Both the position numbers and the translations under genes were made by a program. The notes beneath the pieces were generated by a model, which worked only from the letters and a program-made list of their open reading frames with translations, searched no databases and was not told the DNA's origin. From Nocardiopsis sp. NRRL B-16309 (GTDB lineage: Bacteria; Actinomycetota; Actinomycetes; Streptosporangiales; Streptosporangiaceae), in NCBI RefSeq assembly GCF_001279585.1, contig NZ_LGEC01000069.1, positions 1 through 64,000 of the forward strand: 64,000 nt of DNA. The letters are read 5' to 3'. This document shows positions 51,789-60,621 of the stretch, one piece after another (positions within the stretch are counted from its first letter, which is position 1; each line of letters starts with the position of its first letter).

Positions 51789-52220
51789 TCAGCGCAGGCG
51801 GGCGCCGTAGACGTGCTCGACCGGCATCGTCATCAGCACCCGGCGGTCGGAGACCATCACCGACCGGTACTCCGACCAGTCCGGGTGCTCCCCGGCGGCC
51901 GCCCGGTAGTAGTCGACCAGGGCGTCGACCTCGGGGCCGTCCGGGTCGGTCCCCGGCCCGGTGAGCGTCACCGTGCCCTCGGCGGTGGCCCACGAGCCCC
52001 CGTCGGCGCTGGTGACCTCCAGCGCGGCGCGCGGGTCGCGGCGCAGGTTGGCGGTCTTGGCCCGTCCCTCGGTCATCGACACGTAGAGGACCTCGGCCCC
52101 GCGGTCGTAGAACGGCATGACGGGCGAGAGCTGAGGGCGGCCGTCGGACTTGATCGTCGCCAGGACACCGAGCCTGCTCCCCGCGAGCAGGGCGCGGGGA
52201 TCGAACGGGGTGGTGGTCAT
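51789..52220 (-). CDS. PPOX-class (pyridoxamine phosphate oxidase fold) F420/FMN protein
   Basis: This 143-residue split-barrel protein of the PPOX family starts with DPRALLAGSRLGVLATIKSD. It continues with GRPQLSPVMPFYD, then GRAKTANLRRDPRAALEV, typical of F420-dependent family members in actinobacteria. It probably carries out a flavin or deazaflavin redox reaction, substrate unknown. ATG 52220 was chosen; the longer frame upstream is not PPOX-like. It is convergent with the CocE gene and divergent from the MerR gene. Confidence 0.85.
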   Translation of the reverse strand: MTTTPFDPRALLAGSRLGVLATIKSDGRPQLSPVMPFYDRGAEVLYVSMTEGRAKTANLRRDPRAALEVTSADGGSWATAEGTVTLTGPGTDPDGPEVDALVDYYRAAAGEHPDWSEYRSVMVSDRRVLMTMPVEHVYGARLR

Positions 52221-52446
52221 GTCAGGGTCCTCTTCCAGTGCGTCTTCCGACAGGTCACGACCGTACTCCCGGAGGGGCCCGCGCCAGTGGGATCGACACT
52301 GCCGTGCGATCGGCACCGCGCGGCCCCACCGCCGTGCCCCGGGGCCACCGGCCGGTCGGCGGCTGCCCACGGGGCAGGGGAGGCCGGCCGGCACCGCGAG
52401 CCCGTTCCCGTGGCGGTCCGTCGGGGTTCTGGCAGAATCCTGAACG

Positions 52447-52462
52447 TTCATACCGGTGTGAA
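52447..52462. promoter_or_regulatory. candidate MerR operator
   Basis: TTCA-TACCGGTG-TGAA is a near-perfect palindrome with an ACCGGT core, 22-37 bp upstream of the MerR-family start. MerR proteins commonly bind such dyads within their own promoter. The regulator-site link is inferred from position. Confidence 0.45.
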
Positions 52463-52483
52463 GGTCAAGCGGAGGGCAGCGGT

Positions 52484-52867
52484 GTGCTGATCGGAGAACT
52501 CAGCAGGCGGACCGGCGTCCACGCCCACCAGTTGCGCTACTACGAGTCCCAGGGCCTGCTCGAACCCGGCCGCGGCTTCAACGGCTACCGCGAGTACGCC
52601 GACGACGCCGTCCTGACGGTCACCCAGATCCGCAGGCTCCTCGGCGCCGGGCTCTCCACCCAGGAGATCGCCGACCTGCTCCCGTGCGCCACCGGCGACG
52701 CCCCCGACCTCGAACCCTGCTCCGAACTCCTGGACACCCTGCGCGCCCGGCTGGAGGACCTGGACGAGCGCATCGACACGCTCGACCGCTCCCGCCGGGC
52801 CCTGCGCGCCTACATCGGCGCCGCCGAGCGGCGCGTGGCCCCTGGCCACGGCGCCGGAGCGTCCTAA
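52484..52867 (+). CDS. MerR family transcriptional regulator
   Basis: This 127-residue protein has the MerR winged helix (IGELSRRTGVHAHQLRYYES, then GLLEPGRGFNGYREY). A dimerisation helix follows (SELLDTLRARLEDLDERIDT). Two cysteines (LLPC and LEPC, about residues 66 and 76) flank the start of the dimerisation helix and could sense metal or redox, but the spacing matches no family I know. GTG 52484 follows GGAGGG. It is divergent from the PPOX gene. Confidence 0.85.
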   Translation: MLIGELSRRTGVHAHQLRYYESQGLLEPGRGFNGYREYADDAVLTVTQIRRLLGAGLSTQEIADLLPCATGDAPDLEPCSELLDTLRARLEDLDERIDTLDRSRRALRAYIGAAERRVAPGHGAGAS

Positions 52868-52975
52868 GCTGGCACCGACGAGCAGTTCGACCTGGGAACA
52901 GGACCGCCGCCACCCGCCCCCGCCAGCGTTGGGCGACCCGGCGCCGTGGCACGCGTCCACCCGTGGGGGCCCGAG

Positions 52976-54166
52976 ATGTCCGACTGGCGAGCACGCGCGG
53001 TGCGCAGGGGCAGGATTCCGTTCACGCGGTCTCCGCGGCGGTCCGGCGGCCCCGACCCGGGGCCGGGGCAGGACCCCGCTCCGGAGTGGTCGATGGACCC
53101 CCGGGCGACCGACGAGTCCGCGGTCTCCGAGGCGCCGCTGGAGCACAGCGTCGTGGACGCCGCGCTCTACCGCGACGGGGAGCGGGTCCGCACACCGGAC
53201 AGCCTGGAGGAGATCTACCGGCGGTTGCCCGACGCACGCGGGTCCACCATGGCCTGGATCGGCCTGTACCGCCCGGCCGAGGCCCAGCTACAGGCCGCAG
53301 CCGAGCAGTTCAACCTGCACGAGCTCGCCGTGGAGGACGCCATCGTCGCCCACCAGCGCCCCAAGCTGGAACGGTACGGCGAGACCCTCTTCGTGGTCCT
53401 GCGCGCGGCCCGCTACGTCGACGAGACCGAGGAGGTCGAGTTCGGGGAGATCCACCTCTTCGTCGGCCGCGACTTCGTGCTCACCGTGCGGCACGCCGAC
53501 GTCCCCGACCTGGCGTCGGTCCGCCGGCGGCTGGAGGAGGACCCCGCACTGCTGGCCCTGGGGCCTGAGTCCGTCCTGTACGCGGTCCTGGACGCCGTCG
53601 TCGACGGGTACGCCCCGGTGATCGCCGGACTCCAGCACGACGTCGACGAGATCGAGACCGAGGTCTTCAGCGGCGACCCGCGGGTCTCGCGCCGCATCTA
53701 CGAGCTCTCCCGCGAGGTGATCGAGTTCCAGCGCGCCACCCGGCCGCTGCTGCGCATCACCGACGACCTCACCGCCGGGTTCGAGAAGTACGGCACCGAC
53801 GAGGAGCTGCGGCGCAGGCTGCGCGACGTCGCCGACCACGCGACCACCGCCGCCGAGCGGGTCGACGGCTTCCGGCAGATGCTGCAGAACATCCTGGCCG
53901 TCAACGCCACCCTCGTCTCCCAGGCCCAGAACGAGGAGATGAAGCTCCTGGCCGAGGCCGGGCACTCCCAGAACAACGAACTCAAGCGGATCTCGTCGTG
54001 GGCGGCCATCCTCTTCGCCCCCACCCTGATCGGCACCGTCTACGGGATGAACTTCGACCGGATGCCCGAACTGGACTGGGCCTTCGGCTACCCGTTCTCG
54101 CTCGGACTGATGGCCCTGGTGTGCGTGGGGCTGTACGTGGCGTTCAAACGCCGCGACTGGCTCTGA
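52976..54166 (+). CDS. corA: CorA family magnesium/cobalt transporter
   Basis: This 396-residue protein has a large N-terminal cytosolic domain and a long stalk helix (QNILAVNATLVSQAQNEEMK). Two C-terminal transmembrane helices follow. The selectivity motif YGMNF follows the first one (SSWAAILFAPTLIGTVYGMN). CorA channels import Mg2+ and sometimes Co2+ or Ni2+. ATG 52976 follows GGGGG; a GTG at 52946 is possible. An extra disordered N-terminal stretch of about 40 residues precedes the domain. Confidence 0.93.
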   Translation: MSDWRARAVRRGRIPFTRSPRRSGGPDPGPGQDPAPEWSMDPRATDESAVSEAPLEHSVVDAALYRDGERVRTPDSLEEIYRRLPDARGSTMAWIGLYRPAEAQLQAAAEQFNLHELAVEDAIVAHQRPKLERYGETLFVVLRAARYVDETEEVEFGEIHLFVGRDFVLTVRHADVPDLASVRRRLEEDPALLALGPESVLYAVLDAVVDGYAPVIAGLQHDVDEIETEVFSGDPRVSRRIYELSREVIEFQRATRPLLRITDDLTAGFEKYGTDEELRRRLRDVADHATTAAERVDGFRQMLQNILAVNATLVSQAQNEEMKLLAEAGHSQNNELKRISSWAAILFAPTLIGTVYGMNFDRMPELDWAFGYPFSLGLMALVCVGLYVAFKRRDWL

Positions 54167-54304
54167 GCGGGGGCCGGTCCGCAGTACCGGTCACGCGAAG
54201 CGATCCGGCGGCACCGGCCCGCCGGCACCGGATCGTCGGCGCTCAACCGTCCGCGATCGTTCGGTGGCGCTCAGGCGTCCGCGTCCGCGACCGGTCGGTC
54301 GCGC

Positions 54305-54892
54305 TCAGGCGTCCGCGACCGCGGACCGCATCAGGGACTCCAGCTCCAGGGTGACGTCGTCCAGCGGGCCGATGTCGCGCTGCGCGCGGCACAGCGCCAC
54401 CGTCCCCTCCACCGACGCCACGACCAGGGCGGCCAGGCGCGCCGCGCGGGCGGGTTCGGCCCCGTGCTCGCACAGGGACGCGGCCAGCAGCTCCTGCCAG
54501 CCCGTGAGTACTTCGGCCGCCGCGGCCAGTGCCTCCGAGGACCCGTCCCGTGGCGGCTCCTCCACCGCCACGGCCAGCACCGGGCAGCCCGCACGGAAGT
54601 CGCTGTCGATCACCGTGCGCCTCCACTCCCGCAGGAACGCCCGCAGCCCCGCCACCGGCCCCGCCCGCAGCTCCTCGGCCAGGCCGTGGCCCACGACCAC
54701 TCCGGCGAAGCGCACGGCCTCGGCGGCCAACTGCTGCTTGCCGCGAGGAAAGTAGTGGTAGGTCGAGCCCAGGGGTGTGCCGCTGTGCGCGGCCAGCTCC
54801 CGCACCGAGGTGGCGGCCAGCCCGCGCCGCCGGATCATGTCGGCCGCCCCGGCGACCATGCGCCCGCGGGCGTCCGCGCCCTCCTTCACCAT
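54305..54892 (-). CDS. TetR family transcriptional regulator (LmrA/YxaF-like)
   Basis: This 195-residue TetR protein has an HTH at about 10-55 (MVAGAADMIRRRGLAATSVR, then GTPLGSTYHYFPRGKQQL), matching the LmrA/YxaF subgroup that often controls efflux or reductase genes. The C-terminal part has SDFRAGCPVLAVAVEEP, typical of this subgroup. ATG 54892 has no strong ribosome site. A 16-bp sequence CGCTCAGGCGTCCGCG occurs at its stop codon (54302-54317) and again at 54268-54283, a small duplication of the gene's 3' end. Confidence 0.87.
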   Translation of the reverse strand: MVKEGADARGRMVAGAADMIRRRGLAATSVRELAAHSGTPLGSTYHYFPRGKQQLAAEAVRFAGVVVGHGLAEELRAGPVAGLRAFLREWRRTVIDSDFRAGCPVLAVAVEEPPRDGSSEALAAAAEVLTGWQELLAASLCEHGAEPARAARLAALVVASVEGTVALCRAQRDIGPLDDVTLELESLMRSAVADA

Positions 54893-55049
54893 GGGCGCTC
54901 CCTCCCCGGTCGGCGACCCTTCGCATCCGCCCCAGATTATCGCGATACCGCCGACGCCCGGAGGCCGTACTTCTTCGATCCGTGGGCGGGTGATGCGGCG
55001 CGGGGACCGGACCGGGATCGGGGTCAGGCTCGGGGGCGCCCGGCCGCGG

Positions 55050-56249
55050 TCAGGTCCCGGCGAGCTGGACCAGGGCGTGCGTGCCGCTGGTCCGCCACGC
55101 CGGTTCGCCGGCCTCCAGTTCGTCCACCGTGGTCCTGTCCACCCCGGTCACCACGTCGGACTTGAGCGTGCGCAGCGCCGCCACCGGGCCGGGGAAGTAG
55201 GCGGTGACCGCGGCGAAGGGGGTCGTGGCGGGCCAGTGGCGGTCGCCGACCAGGCGCCGGTAGTTGAGGTCCCCCTTCATCAGGGTCACCGACGCCGAGG
55301 CGAACTCCTCGGCCAGGTCCCCGGGCATGTCCCGGTAGGGGAGCGGTGCGCAGGAGAAGGCGTGCGCCCGCACCCGCAGCCGCCCGTGGACCATCGCCCG
55401 CCACAGCCGGGTGCCGATGTGCTCGGCCGCGCCGCCCGCCGCGCACAGGTGGCGCAGACCGTCCAGGACGTCCGCCGTGGTGGCGTCGGAGACGTAGTAC
55501 GGGCCCGGCTTGACGTGCAGCACGACCTCACGGGCACGGTCGGTGGTCAACAGCGTGTCGATGAGGACGAGATCCGGCAGGAGTTCGCGGCCCGCGTTGT
55601 CGGCCACCAGGCAGACCCGTCCGCCCGCGCGGTCCTCCAGCAGTTCCCACAGCCGGGCCGAGTCGTCGGCCACCAGGCCCGAGGCCGCGGCACCCGTGTC
55701 GCCGCCGCCCACCTGGAAGCCGAGGTCGGCCCGGTTGCCCCACAGCGACGACCGCAGCAGGGCCTGGTCCCGGTCGCGCGGCGCGAGGTCGGCGAGGGAG
55801 TCGAGGGCCGCGGTCTCGGCCGCGGCCTCCGGGCCGGTCAGCTCCGCGCGCTTGAAGGGGGCGAACGGGTCCACGCCCTGCCACGGGCCGGGTACGAAGT
55901 AGTCCAGTGCCCCGAGCAGGCGGCGGTAGAAGTAGCTCTCCGCCCACAGGAAGGGCGCCCGCGTCCAGGGTGTGCCGACGTGGTCGGCCAGGCCCCACTC
56001 CCGCCACGCGCGGTGGTCGTGCGCGTCCTCGTCCAAGGGCGCGATGACCCCTTCGGTGGCCTCCTCCCGCAGGTCCGACAGCCGCGCGCGCAGCTCCGGC
56101 GGGTAGGGGAGTGCGTCGGCGACCCTGCGGATCAGCGCAGGGTGGCGCTCGCACATCACGCTCCGGGGGAAGGAACCGGGCACGGCGCCGGTGATCACGT
56201 CGGCGTCGGGCAGCGCGGTCGGGACGGCTCGGCGTGACTCTTCGGGCAT
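55050..56249 (-). CDS. DUF89 / ARMT1-type damage-control phosphatase
   Basis: This 399-residue protein matches the DUF89 metal-dependent phosphatase family. It has a helical N-terminal domain (PYPPELRARLSDLREEAT, WAESYFYRRLLGALDYF). The catalytic Rossmann-like part holds SLWGNRADLGF, CLVADNAGRELLPDLVLIDTLL with the metal-binding Asp, and SVTLMKGDLNYRRLVGD. Relatives hydrolyse damaged sugar phosphates. ATG 56249 follows GGAG. The gene stands alone. Confidence 0.87.
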   Translation of the reverse strand: MPEESRRAVPTALPDADVITGAVPGSFPRSVMCERHPALIRRVADALPYPPELRARLSDLREEATEGVIAPLDEDAHDHRAWREWGLADHVGTPWTRAPFLWAESYFYRRLLGALDYFVPGPWQGVDPFAPFKRAELTGPEAAAETAALDSLADLAPRDRDQALLRSSLWGNRADLGFQVGGGDTGAAASGLVADDSARLWELLEDRAGGRVCLVADNAGRELLPDLVLIDTLLTTDRAREVVLHVKPGPYYVSDATTADVLDGLRHLCAAGGAAEHIGTRLWRAMVHGRLRVRAHAFSCAPLPYRDMPGDLAEEFASASVTLMKGDLNYRRLVGDRHWPATTPFAAVTAYFPGPVAALRTLKSDVVTGVDRTTVDELEAGEPAWRTSGTHALVQLAGT

Positions 56250-56562
56250 GGTGCGGCTCCTGCGTCGGTCGTGTCGTGCTCGTCGGGCGGGCTCGGCGGT
56301 CGGGCGTGCCGGACGGGTCGGGCGCGTTGGTCCGGTCGGGCGGGCCCGATGTGTCCGGTGCTCCGCACCGGCCCAGGGGGCCGAGCGGGGCGCCGAGGGC
56401 GGCCACCTCCATCCTCCCCCGAGGGCGACGGGACCATTGGTCGAATCGCAATCATCACGACTGCACAATCGGCCGTCGAATGGGCAGAATGACAGGTAGG
56501 ACCGGCGGAGATCCGCGGTTCGAAGGGTCCACGGGCACCGCTGGTCGTGGGAGGTGAGATTC
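56250..56562. other. 313-bp intergenic stretch
   Basis: This separates the divergent DUF89 gene and small membrane protein gene. The segment 56280-56340 has several GGTCGGGCG-like repeats; 56430-56510 is AT-richer and probably holds promoters. No gene is supported. Confidence 0.5.
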
Positions 56563-56997
56563 ATGTCCACGATCGCTCACGCGCGTTCCCACGCGATGAC
56601 GCACGCCTGGCGCGGCGCGGTCGCCGGTATCGTCGGCGGCATCGTCTTCGGGATCGTGATGGCGATGACCGGAATGCTGCCGATGGTCGCCATGCTGGTC
56701 GGCAGCGACAACGCCGTCATCGGTGCGGTGGTCCACCTGGCCATCGCGGCCGCGATCGGTGTGCTGTTCGGACTGCTCGCAGGAGCCATCGGCGACAGGG
56801 TGTGGCCGGTGATGGCCGCGGGGCTGGTCTACGGAGTGGCCTGGTGGGTGGTCGGCGGGTTGGTGCTGATGCCCGCGTTCCTCGGCATGGCACTGTTCCC
56901 CATGGGCGCGACGTCCATGTGGAGCCTGTTCGGCCACGCCCTCTTCGGGCTGGTGGCCGGTGCCACGCTCTACGGACTGAGCCGCAACGAGGCCTGA
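56563..56997 (+). CDS. small four-helix membrane protein
   Basis: This 144-residue protein has about four transmembrane segments (AGIVGGIVFGIVMAMTGMLP, GAVVHLAIAAAIGVLFGLLA, VWPVMAAGLVYGVAWWVVGG and the final WSLFGHALFGLVAGATLYGL). It resembles conserved actinobacterial hypothetical membrane proteins. I cannot assign a function. ATG 56563 follows GGGAGGTGAG, an excellent ribosome site. Met and His residues occur in the loops. Confidence 0.75.
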   Translation: MSTIAHARSHAMTHAWRGAVAGIVGGIVFGIVMAMTGMLPMVAMLVGSDNAVIGAVVHLAIAAAIGVLFGLLAGAIGDRVWPVMAAGLVYGVAWWVVGGLVLMPAFLGMALFPMGATSMWSLFGHALFGLVAGATLYGLSRNEA

Positions 56998-57022
56998 GCC
57001 CCTTTGGGGACCCCGACGCTCC

Positions 57023-57322
57023 TCAGGAGCGGCCCCTCGTCAGCACCGTGCCCCGCACGGTGCTGACCTTGTCCCGCACGCGTGCGAGCGCGTCCCGGAC
57101 CCGGACCAGCGGGCCGCCGCGCACCGCCTCCGGCACGGGGACGGGGCCGGGCGGCTCCGTGCCCTCCGCGACCGGGGACGCCTCGGCCACACGCTCGCGC
57201 AGCCGGTCCCGGACCTGGTCGGGAGTGTAGGCGCGACGCTTGCGCTCGTCGCGGGCGATCGCCACACCGGTGGCCGCCACTCCCGCGAACGCGGCCACAC
57301 CGAGAACCTTCCACCAACGCAT
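57023..57322 (-). CDS. small single-pass membrane protein
   Basis: This 99-residue protein has one N-terminal hydrophobic helix (VLGVAAFAGVAATGVAIA, about 6-23). A basic, Pro/Val-rich tail follows (DQVRDRLRERVAEASPVAEG, then VRDALARVRDKVSTV). Good GC3 bias and a plausible N-in anchor support a real gene. Function is unknown. It is convergent with the four-helix membrane protein gene 25 bp away. Confidence 0.6.
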   Translation of the reverse strand: MRWWKVLGVAAFAGVAATGVAIARDERKRRAYTPDQVRDRLRERVAEASPVAEGTEPPGPVPVPEAVRGGPLVRVRDALARVRDKVSTVRGTVLTRGRS

Positions 57323-57382
57323 GCCCTCACGCTACAGCCATGAGCGCGCGCCGGGTGGCGCCGGCGGGGGTAGGTTCGGAAC

Positions 57383-58033
57383 GTGACAGGTTCGAGCATC
57401 ACCCTGGACAGGGCACTGGAGATCACCCGCACCGGCGACGCCTGGGTGTTCCGCGGAACCAGCGTGGCCGACCGCGCCATCCAGATCACCACGAACAGCC
57501 CCGTGAACCACGTGGGCATGTCTGTCGTCGTCGACGACCTCCCGCCGCTGATGTGGCACGCCGAACTGGGCCGGTCGCTCACCGACATGTGGACCGGAAG
57601 CCACCACCGCGGCGTGCAGCTGCACGACCTGCGCGACGCGGTCCTGGTGTGGGGTCGCCGCTACGGCCAGAAGGCGTGGCTGCGCCAGCTCGACCCCGTG
57701 GCCGACACGGCCATGGAGGACGCGGTCCTGCGCACGGTCGCCCGGCTGGACGGCACGCCCTTCCCCTCCTCGGCGCGGATGGCCGGACGGTGGCTGCGCG
57801 GCCGGGTGCCGCTGCGCCGCCTGCCGTTGGCGCGGCGCGAGCGGGAGCGCACGCTGGAGAGCACCTACTGCGCGGAGGTGGTGGCCCTGACCTACGAGGC
57901 GATGGGCCTGCTGCCGTCCGGGCGCCGGCCCGGCTACTACGATCCGGGGCGGTTCTGGAGCGGGGACTCCCTGCGCCTGGAGGGCGGTGCCCGGCTCGGC
58001 GGCGAGATCCAGGTGGACCTGCCCGAGTCCTGA
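57383..58033 (+). CDS. permuted papain-fold (YiiX/NlpC-P60-like) protein
   Basis: This 216-residue protein has the circularly permuted papain-like layout. A conserved His (His43 in NSPVNHVGMSVVV) comes first and the catalytic-type Cys (Cys163 in STYCAEVVALTYEAMG) comes near the C-terminus, followed by YYDPGRFWSGD. Such proteins hydrolyse amide or thioester bonds in lipids or peptides. There is no signal peptide. GTG 57383 is the likely start. It ends 4 bp from the convergent PPOX gene. Confidence 0.75.
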   Translation: MTGSSITLDRALEITRTGDAWVFRGTSVADRAIQITTNSPVNHVGMSVVVDDLPPLMWHAELGRSLTDMWTGSHHRGVQLHDLRDAVLVWGRRYGQKAWLRQLDPVADTAMEDAVLRTVARLDGTPFPSSARMAGRWLRGRVPLRRLPLARRERERTLESTYCAEVVALTYEAMGLLPSGRRPGYYDPGRFWSGDSLRLEGGARLGGEIQVDLPES

Positions 58034-58037
58034 CTCC

Positions 58038-58550
58038 TCAGCCGTCGAAGGTCCACCGGGTGGGGCCGTGGCCGAGGTCGTCCCCGGCGGGGAAGGCGTA
58101 CACCGCCGCGGGCGCGATCGCGTACGCGCGGTAGGGCGGCGGGCCCGCGGTCGGCGCGCCCTGCGAGCCGGTGAGGAAGCCGTCCCCGGGGGTCGGTGCC
58201 CATCCGTACCGGTCGGCGTAGGCCAGCGCCACCCGCTCCAGCGGCTCGGCGTCCAGGACCGGTTCGGCCGTCCCCTCGACGACGGCGTGCAGGCGGCCGG
58301 TGTCCAGGGCGAGGCTGACCCGGGCGTCCCGGACCAGACGGCGGGACTTGGCCGTGCCCTCGCCCGAGGCGAAGCACGCGCGCCCGTCGACCCACACCGC
58401 CAGGACCGGCCGGGTGTGCGGCCCTCCGTCGCGGCGGGTGGTCGTCAGCCAGGCGGTTCCGGCGGTCTCCTCCAGGTGTGCCAGGACGTCCGTCCAGGCG
58501 CCGGGGGGTTCGTCGGTCAGGGACGCGGCGCGGGGGGCCGGCAGTGCCAT
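58038..58550 (-). CDS. PPOX-class pyridoxamine 5'-phosphate oxidase family protein
   Basis: This 170-residue split-barrel protein has TAWLTTTRRDGGPHTRPVLA, then VSLALDTGRLHAVVEGTAEP and a C-terminal VYAFPAGDDLGHGPTRW. It is a PPOX-family flavin or F420 binder with unknown substrate. ATG 58550 follows AGGAGC. The longer frame upstream to 58724 runs into repeat sequence and is rejected. Immediately upstream begins the 73-bp repeat region. Confidence 0.8.
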   Translation of the reverse strand: MALPAPRAASLTDEPPGAWTDVLAHLEETAGTAWLTTTRRDGGPHTRPVLAVWVDGRACFASGEGTAKSRRLVRDARVSLALDTGRLHAVVEGTAEPVLDAEPLERVALAYADRYGWAPTPGDGFLTGSQGAPTAGPPPYRAYAIAPAAVYAFPAGDDLGHGPTRWTFDG

Positions 58551-58618
58551 CAAGGCTCCTTCGTTCGGCACTCGGTGTGCGTGCGTCACGCTAGCCTCCG
58601 GCGCCGACAGAACCTGTG

Positions 58619-58831
58619 CGCCACACCGGCCTCGGGCGGTGACCAGGTTCCTGTGAGTGCCGGCCTTCGACGGTGACCAGGTTCCTGCGCGCCACACCGG
58701 CCTGCGGTGGGCGCCCGGTCTCACGTGTCGCGTCGGCCTTCGACGGTGACCAGGTTCCTGCGCGCCACACCGGCCTGCGGTGGGCGCCCGGTCTCACGTG
58801 TCGCGTCGGCCTCCGACGGCGACCAGGTTCC
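58619..58831. repeat. 73-bp tandem direct repeat with partial flanking copies
   Basis: Two near-identical 73-bp units (58661-58733 and 58734-58806) are followed by a 25-bp partial third (58807-58831) and preceded by a diverged partial (58619-58660). The motif GACCAGGTTCC occurs in each (58641, 58675, 58748, 58821). They lie between the PPOX gene start and the 3' end of the MFS gene. Confidence 0.9.
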
Positions 58832-58850
58832 CTCACCGCGCGCGCCGGTC

Positions 58851-60215
58851 TCAGGCGGCGGCCAGGCTCATGCGCCGTGCGCGCAGGGCGAAGCCCGCGA
58901 AGACCACGGCCGCGCCGACGGCGGTGGCCAGCATGACCGTGGTCATGCTGGACAGGGTGACCGGACCGGACATGCCCGCGGTGGCGGCCAGGCCGGAGCC
59001 GATCCCGAACTGCAGCGTGCCCAGCAGCGCCGATCCGCTCCCGGCCCGCGCGGCCGACTGCCCCGACAGGGCCAGCGCGGTGGCGTTGGGCGAGATCAGG
59101 CCGGTGAACACCATCATGACGAACAGGGCGGCGGTCACCGAGACCAGGTCGGCGCTCCCGGCGGCCTCCAGAGCGCCGATGGCCAGGACCGACAGGACGG
59201 CCCCGCCCAGGCCGAGCAGGAGTCGGCGGTGGATCTCCAGACGGCGGATCAACGCCACGTTGACCTGGTTGCCCAGGATCATCCCGAGGGTGGTGACGGC
59301 GAAGACCAGGCTGAACTCCTGCGCGCTGGCCCCGAACCGCGACTGCGACACGAAGGAGAACGTGGAGATGTAGGTGAAGCTCATCCCGAAGCTCAGCGCG
59401 AGCGTGAGCGTGGGGCCCACGAAGCGCACGTCGCGCAGCAGCTCACCGAACACCCGCAGCTGCTCGCCCACACCGATCCGGCGGCGCTGGTCGGCCGGCA
59501 GGCTCTCGGGCAGGGCGAAGTGGACGAGGACGAGCGTCACGAGCCCGGCGGCCCCGAGCGCGCCGAACACGATCTGCCAGGAGCCCAGGAACAGCAGCTG
59601 GCCGCCGATGACGGGGCCGAGCATGGGTGCCAGACCGGCGATCAGCACCAGCCGGGAGAAGAACGTCGCGGCGGCCTCTCCGTCGAAGACGTCGCGGACC
59701 ACGGCGCGGGAGATCACGAGCCCGGCGGCGGCCGAGGCCCCCTGCACCAGGCGCAGCACGCTGAACACTGCCACGTCGGGCACGAACATGATGGCGAACG
59801 TGGCCGCTGTGAACACGCCCAGGCCGATGAGCAGGGGACCGCGTCGGCCCCAGCGGTCGCTGAGCGGGCCGATGACGAGCTGGCCCAGGGCCAGTCCGGC
59901 CATGACCGAGGTCAGGGTGAGCTTGACGCTCGCCTCGCTGGTGCCCAGGTCGGTGGCGATCTGCGGCAGCGCGGGCAGGTACAGGTCGGTCGCGAGCGGA
60001 CCGATGGCGGAGAGCGCGCCCAGGACGGCGACGAGCAGCAGGGCGCGGCGGCGCGTCAGGGTGGTCGCGGCGGGGCGGCGCTCGGCGACCGTCTCGCGGC
60101 CGGTGCCGGGCGCGGTGGCCACCGGCTCCCGGTCGGCGGTCACCGCGGCGGTGTCGGTCAGGGGCGCGGCGGCCGTGGGGGCGCGGCGCTCGGGGCGTGT
60201 GGACAGCAGTGTCAC
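58851..60215 (-). CDS. MFS multidrug transporter, Bcr/CflA type
   Basis: This 454-residue 12-helix major facilitator has a long polar N-terminus (about 50 residues). The Bcr/CflA features are visible: GPLATDLYLPALPQIATDLG, QLVIGPLSDRWGRRGPLLIG and VLRLVQGASAAAGLVISRAV. It probably exports drugs or metabolites by proton antiport. Start GTG 60215 follows GGAG. No local regulator is obvious; its 3' end lies 20 bp from the 73-bp repeats. Confidence 0.9.
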   Translation of the reverse strand: MTLLSTRPERRAPTAAAPLTDTAAVTADREPVATAPGTGRETVAERRPAATTLTRRRALLLVAVLGALSAIGPLATDLYLPALPQIATDLGTSEASVKLTLTSVMAGLALGQLVIGPLSDRWGRRGPLLIGLGVFTAATFAIMFVPDVAVFSVLRLVQGASAAAGLVISRAVVRDVFDGEAAATFFSRLVLIAGLAPMLGPVIGGQLLFLGSWQIVFGALGAAGLVTLVLVHFALPESLPADQRRRIGVGEQLRVFGELLRDVRFVGPTLTLALSFGMSFTYISTFSFVSQSRFGASAQEFSLVFAVTTLGMILGNQVNVALIRRLEIHRRLLLGLGGAVLSVLAIGALEAAGSADLVSVTAALFVMMVFTGLISPNATALALSGQSAARAGSGSALLGTLQFGIGSGLAATAGMSGPVTLSSMTTVMLATAVGAAVVFAGFALRARRMSLAAA

Positions 60216-60621
60216 AGGGAGCTCCAGGGCATGGCGAACGGAGGTCGAGCGAGATCAGGGGCGCCGTGAACCGCCTGGGGCGGGGCGCGGAAGAAGCGAT
60301 CCCTACGGGGACGCACCCCGGCTCCAACATGCGATCAGGGGAGTGCAATCCCGGCTTTGCCAAGCTGTCCGCGTGATCCGTATTACCAATGGCGAATCCC
60401 TTGGGCACAGGCGTTTTCGCGCTTCTGTGACCACTGGCATGGTCATGGGACGACCGGCCGGTCACCAGGTGCTGGTAGCCGCCGCGCCACGCACGACACC
60501 GTGCGCCCCCGAGGCGGTCCGCGACCGACGGAAGGTCGCCCGAAACACGGTTTTCATCGCTGGACGTCTTGTTCCGGCCCCGGTCCGGCGATAGGAACGG
60601 GGAGACCACAGGAGGACCCCC
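60216..60621. other. 406-bp divergent promoter region
   Basis: This lies between the divergent MFS exporter and M14 carboxypeptidase genes. It is less GC-rich than its surroundings and holds a weak TGACCA-CTGGCA-TGGTCA dyad (60428-60445). No gene, riboswitch or terminator is supported. Confidence 0.5.

Noticed and set aside
58619..58831. CRISPR array
   Set aside because: The 73-bp units are contiguous direct repeats with no unique spacers, and no cas genes are present.
60428..60445. Second TetR operator like that at 9930
   Set aside because: The half-sites TGACCA and TGGTCA match, but the spacer is 6 bp rather than 2, so the same protein is unlikely to bind.
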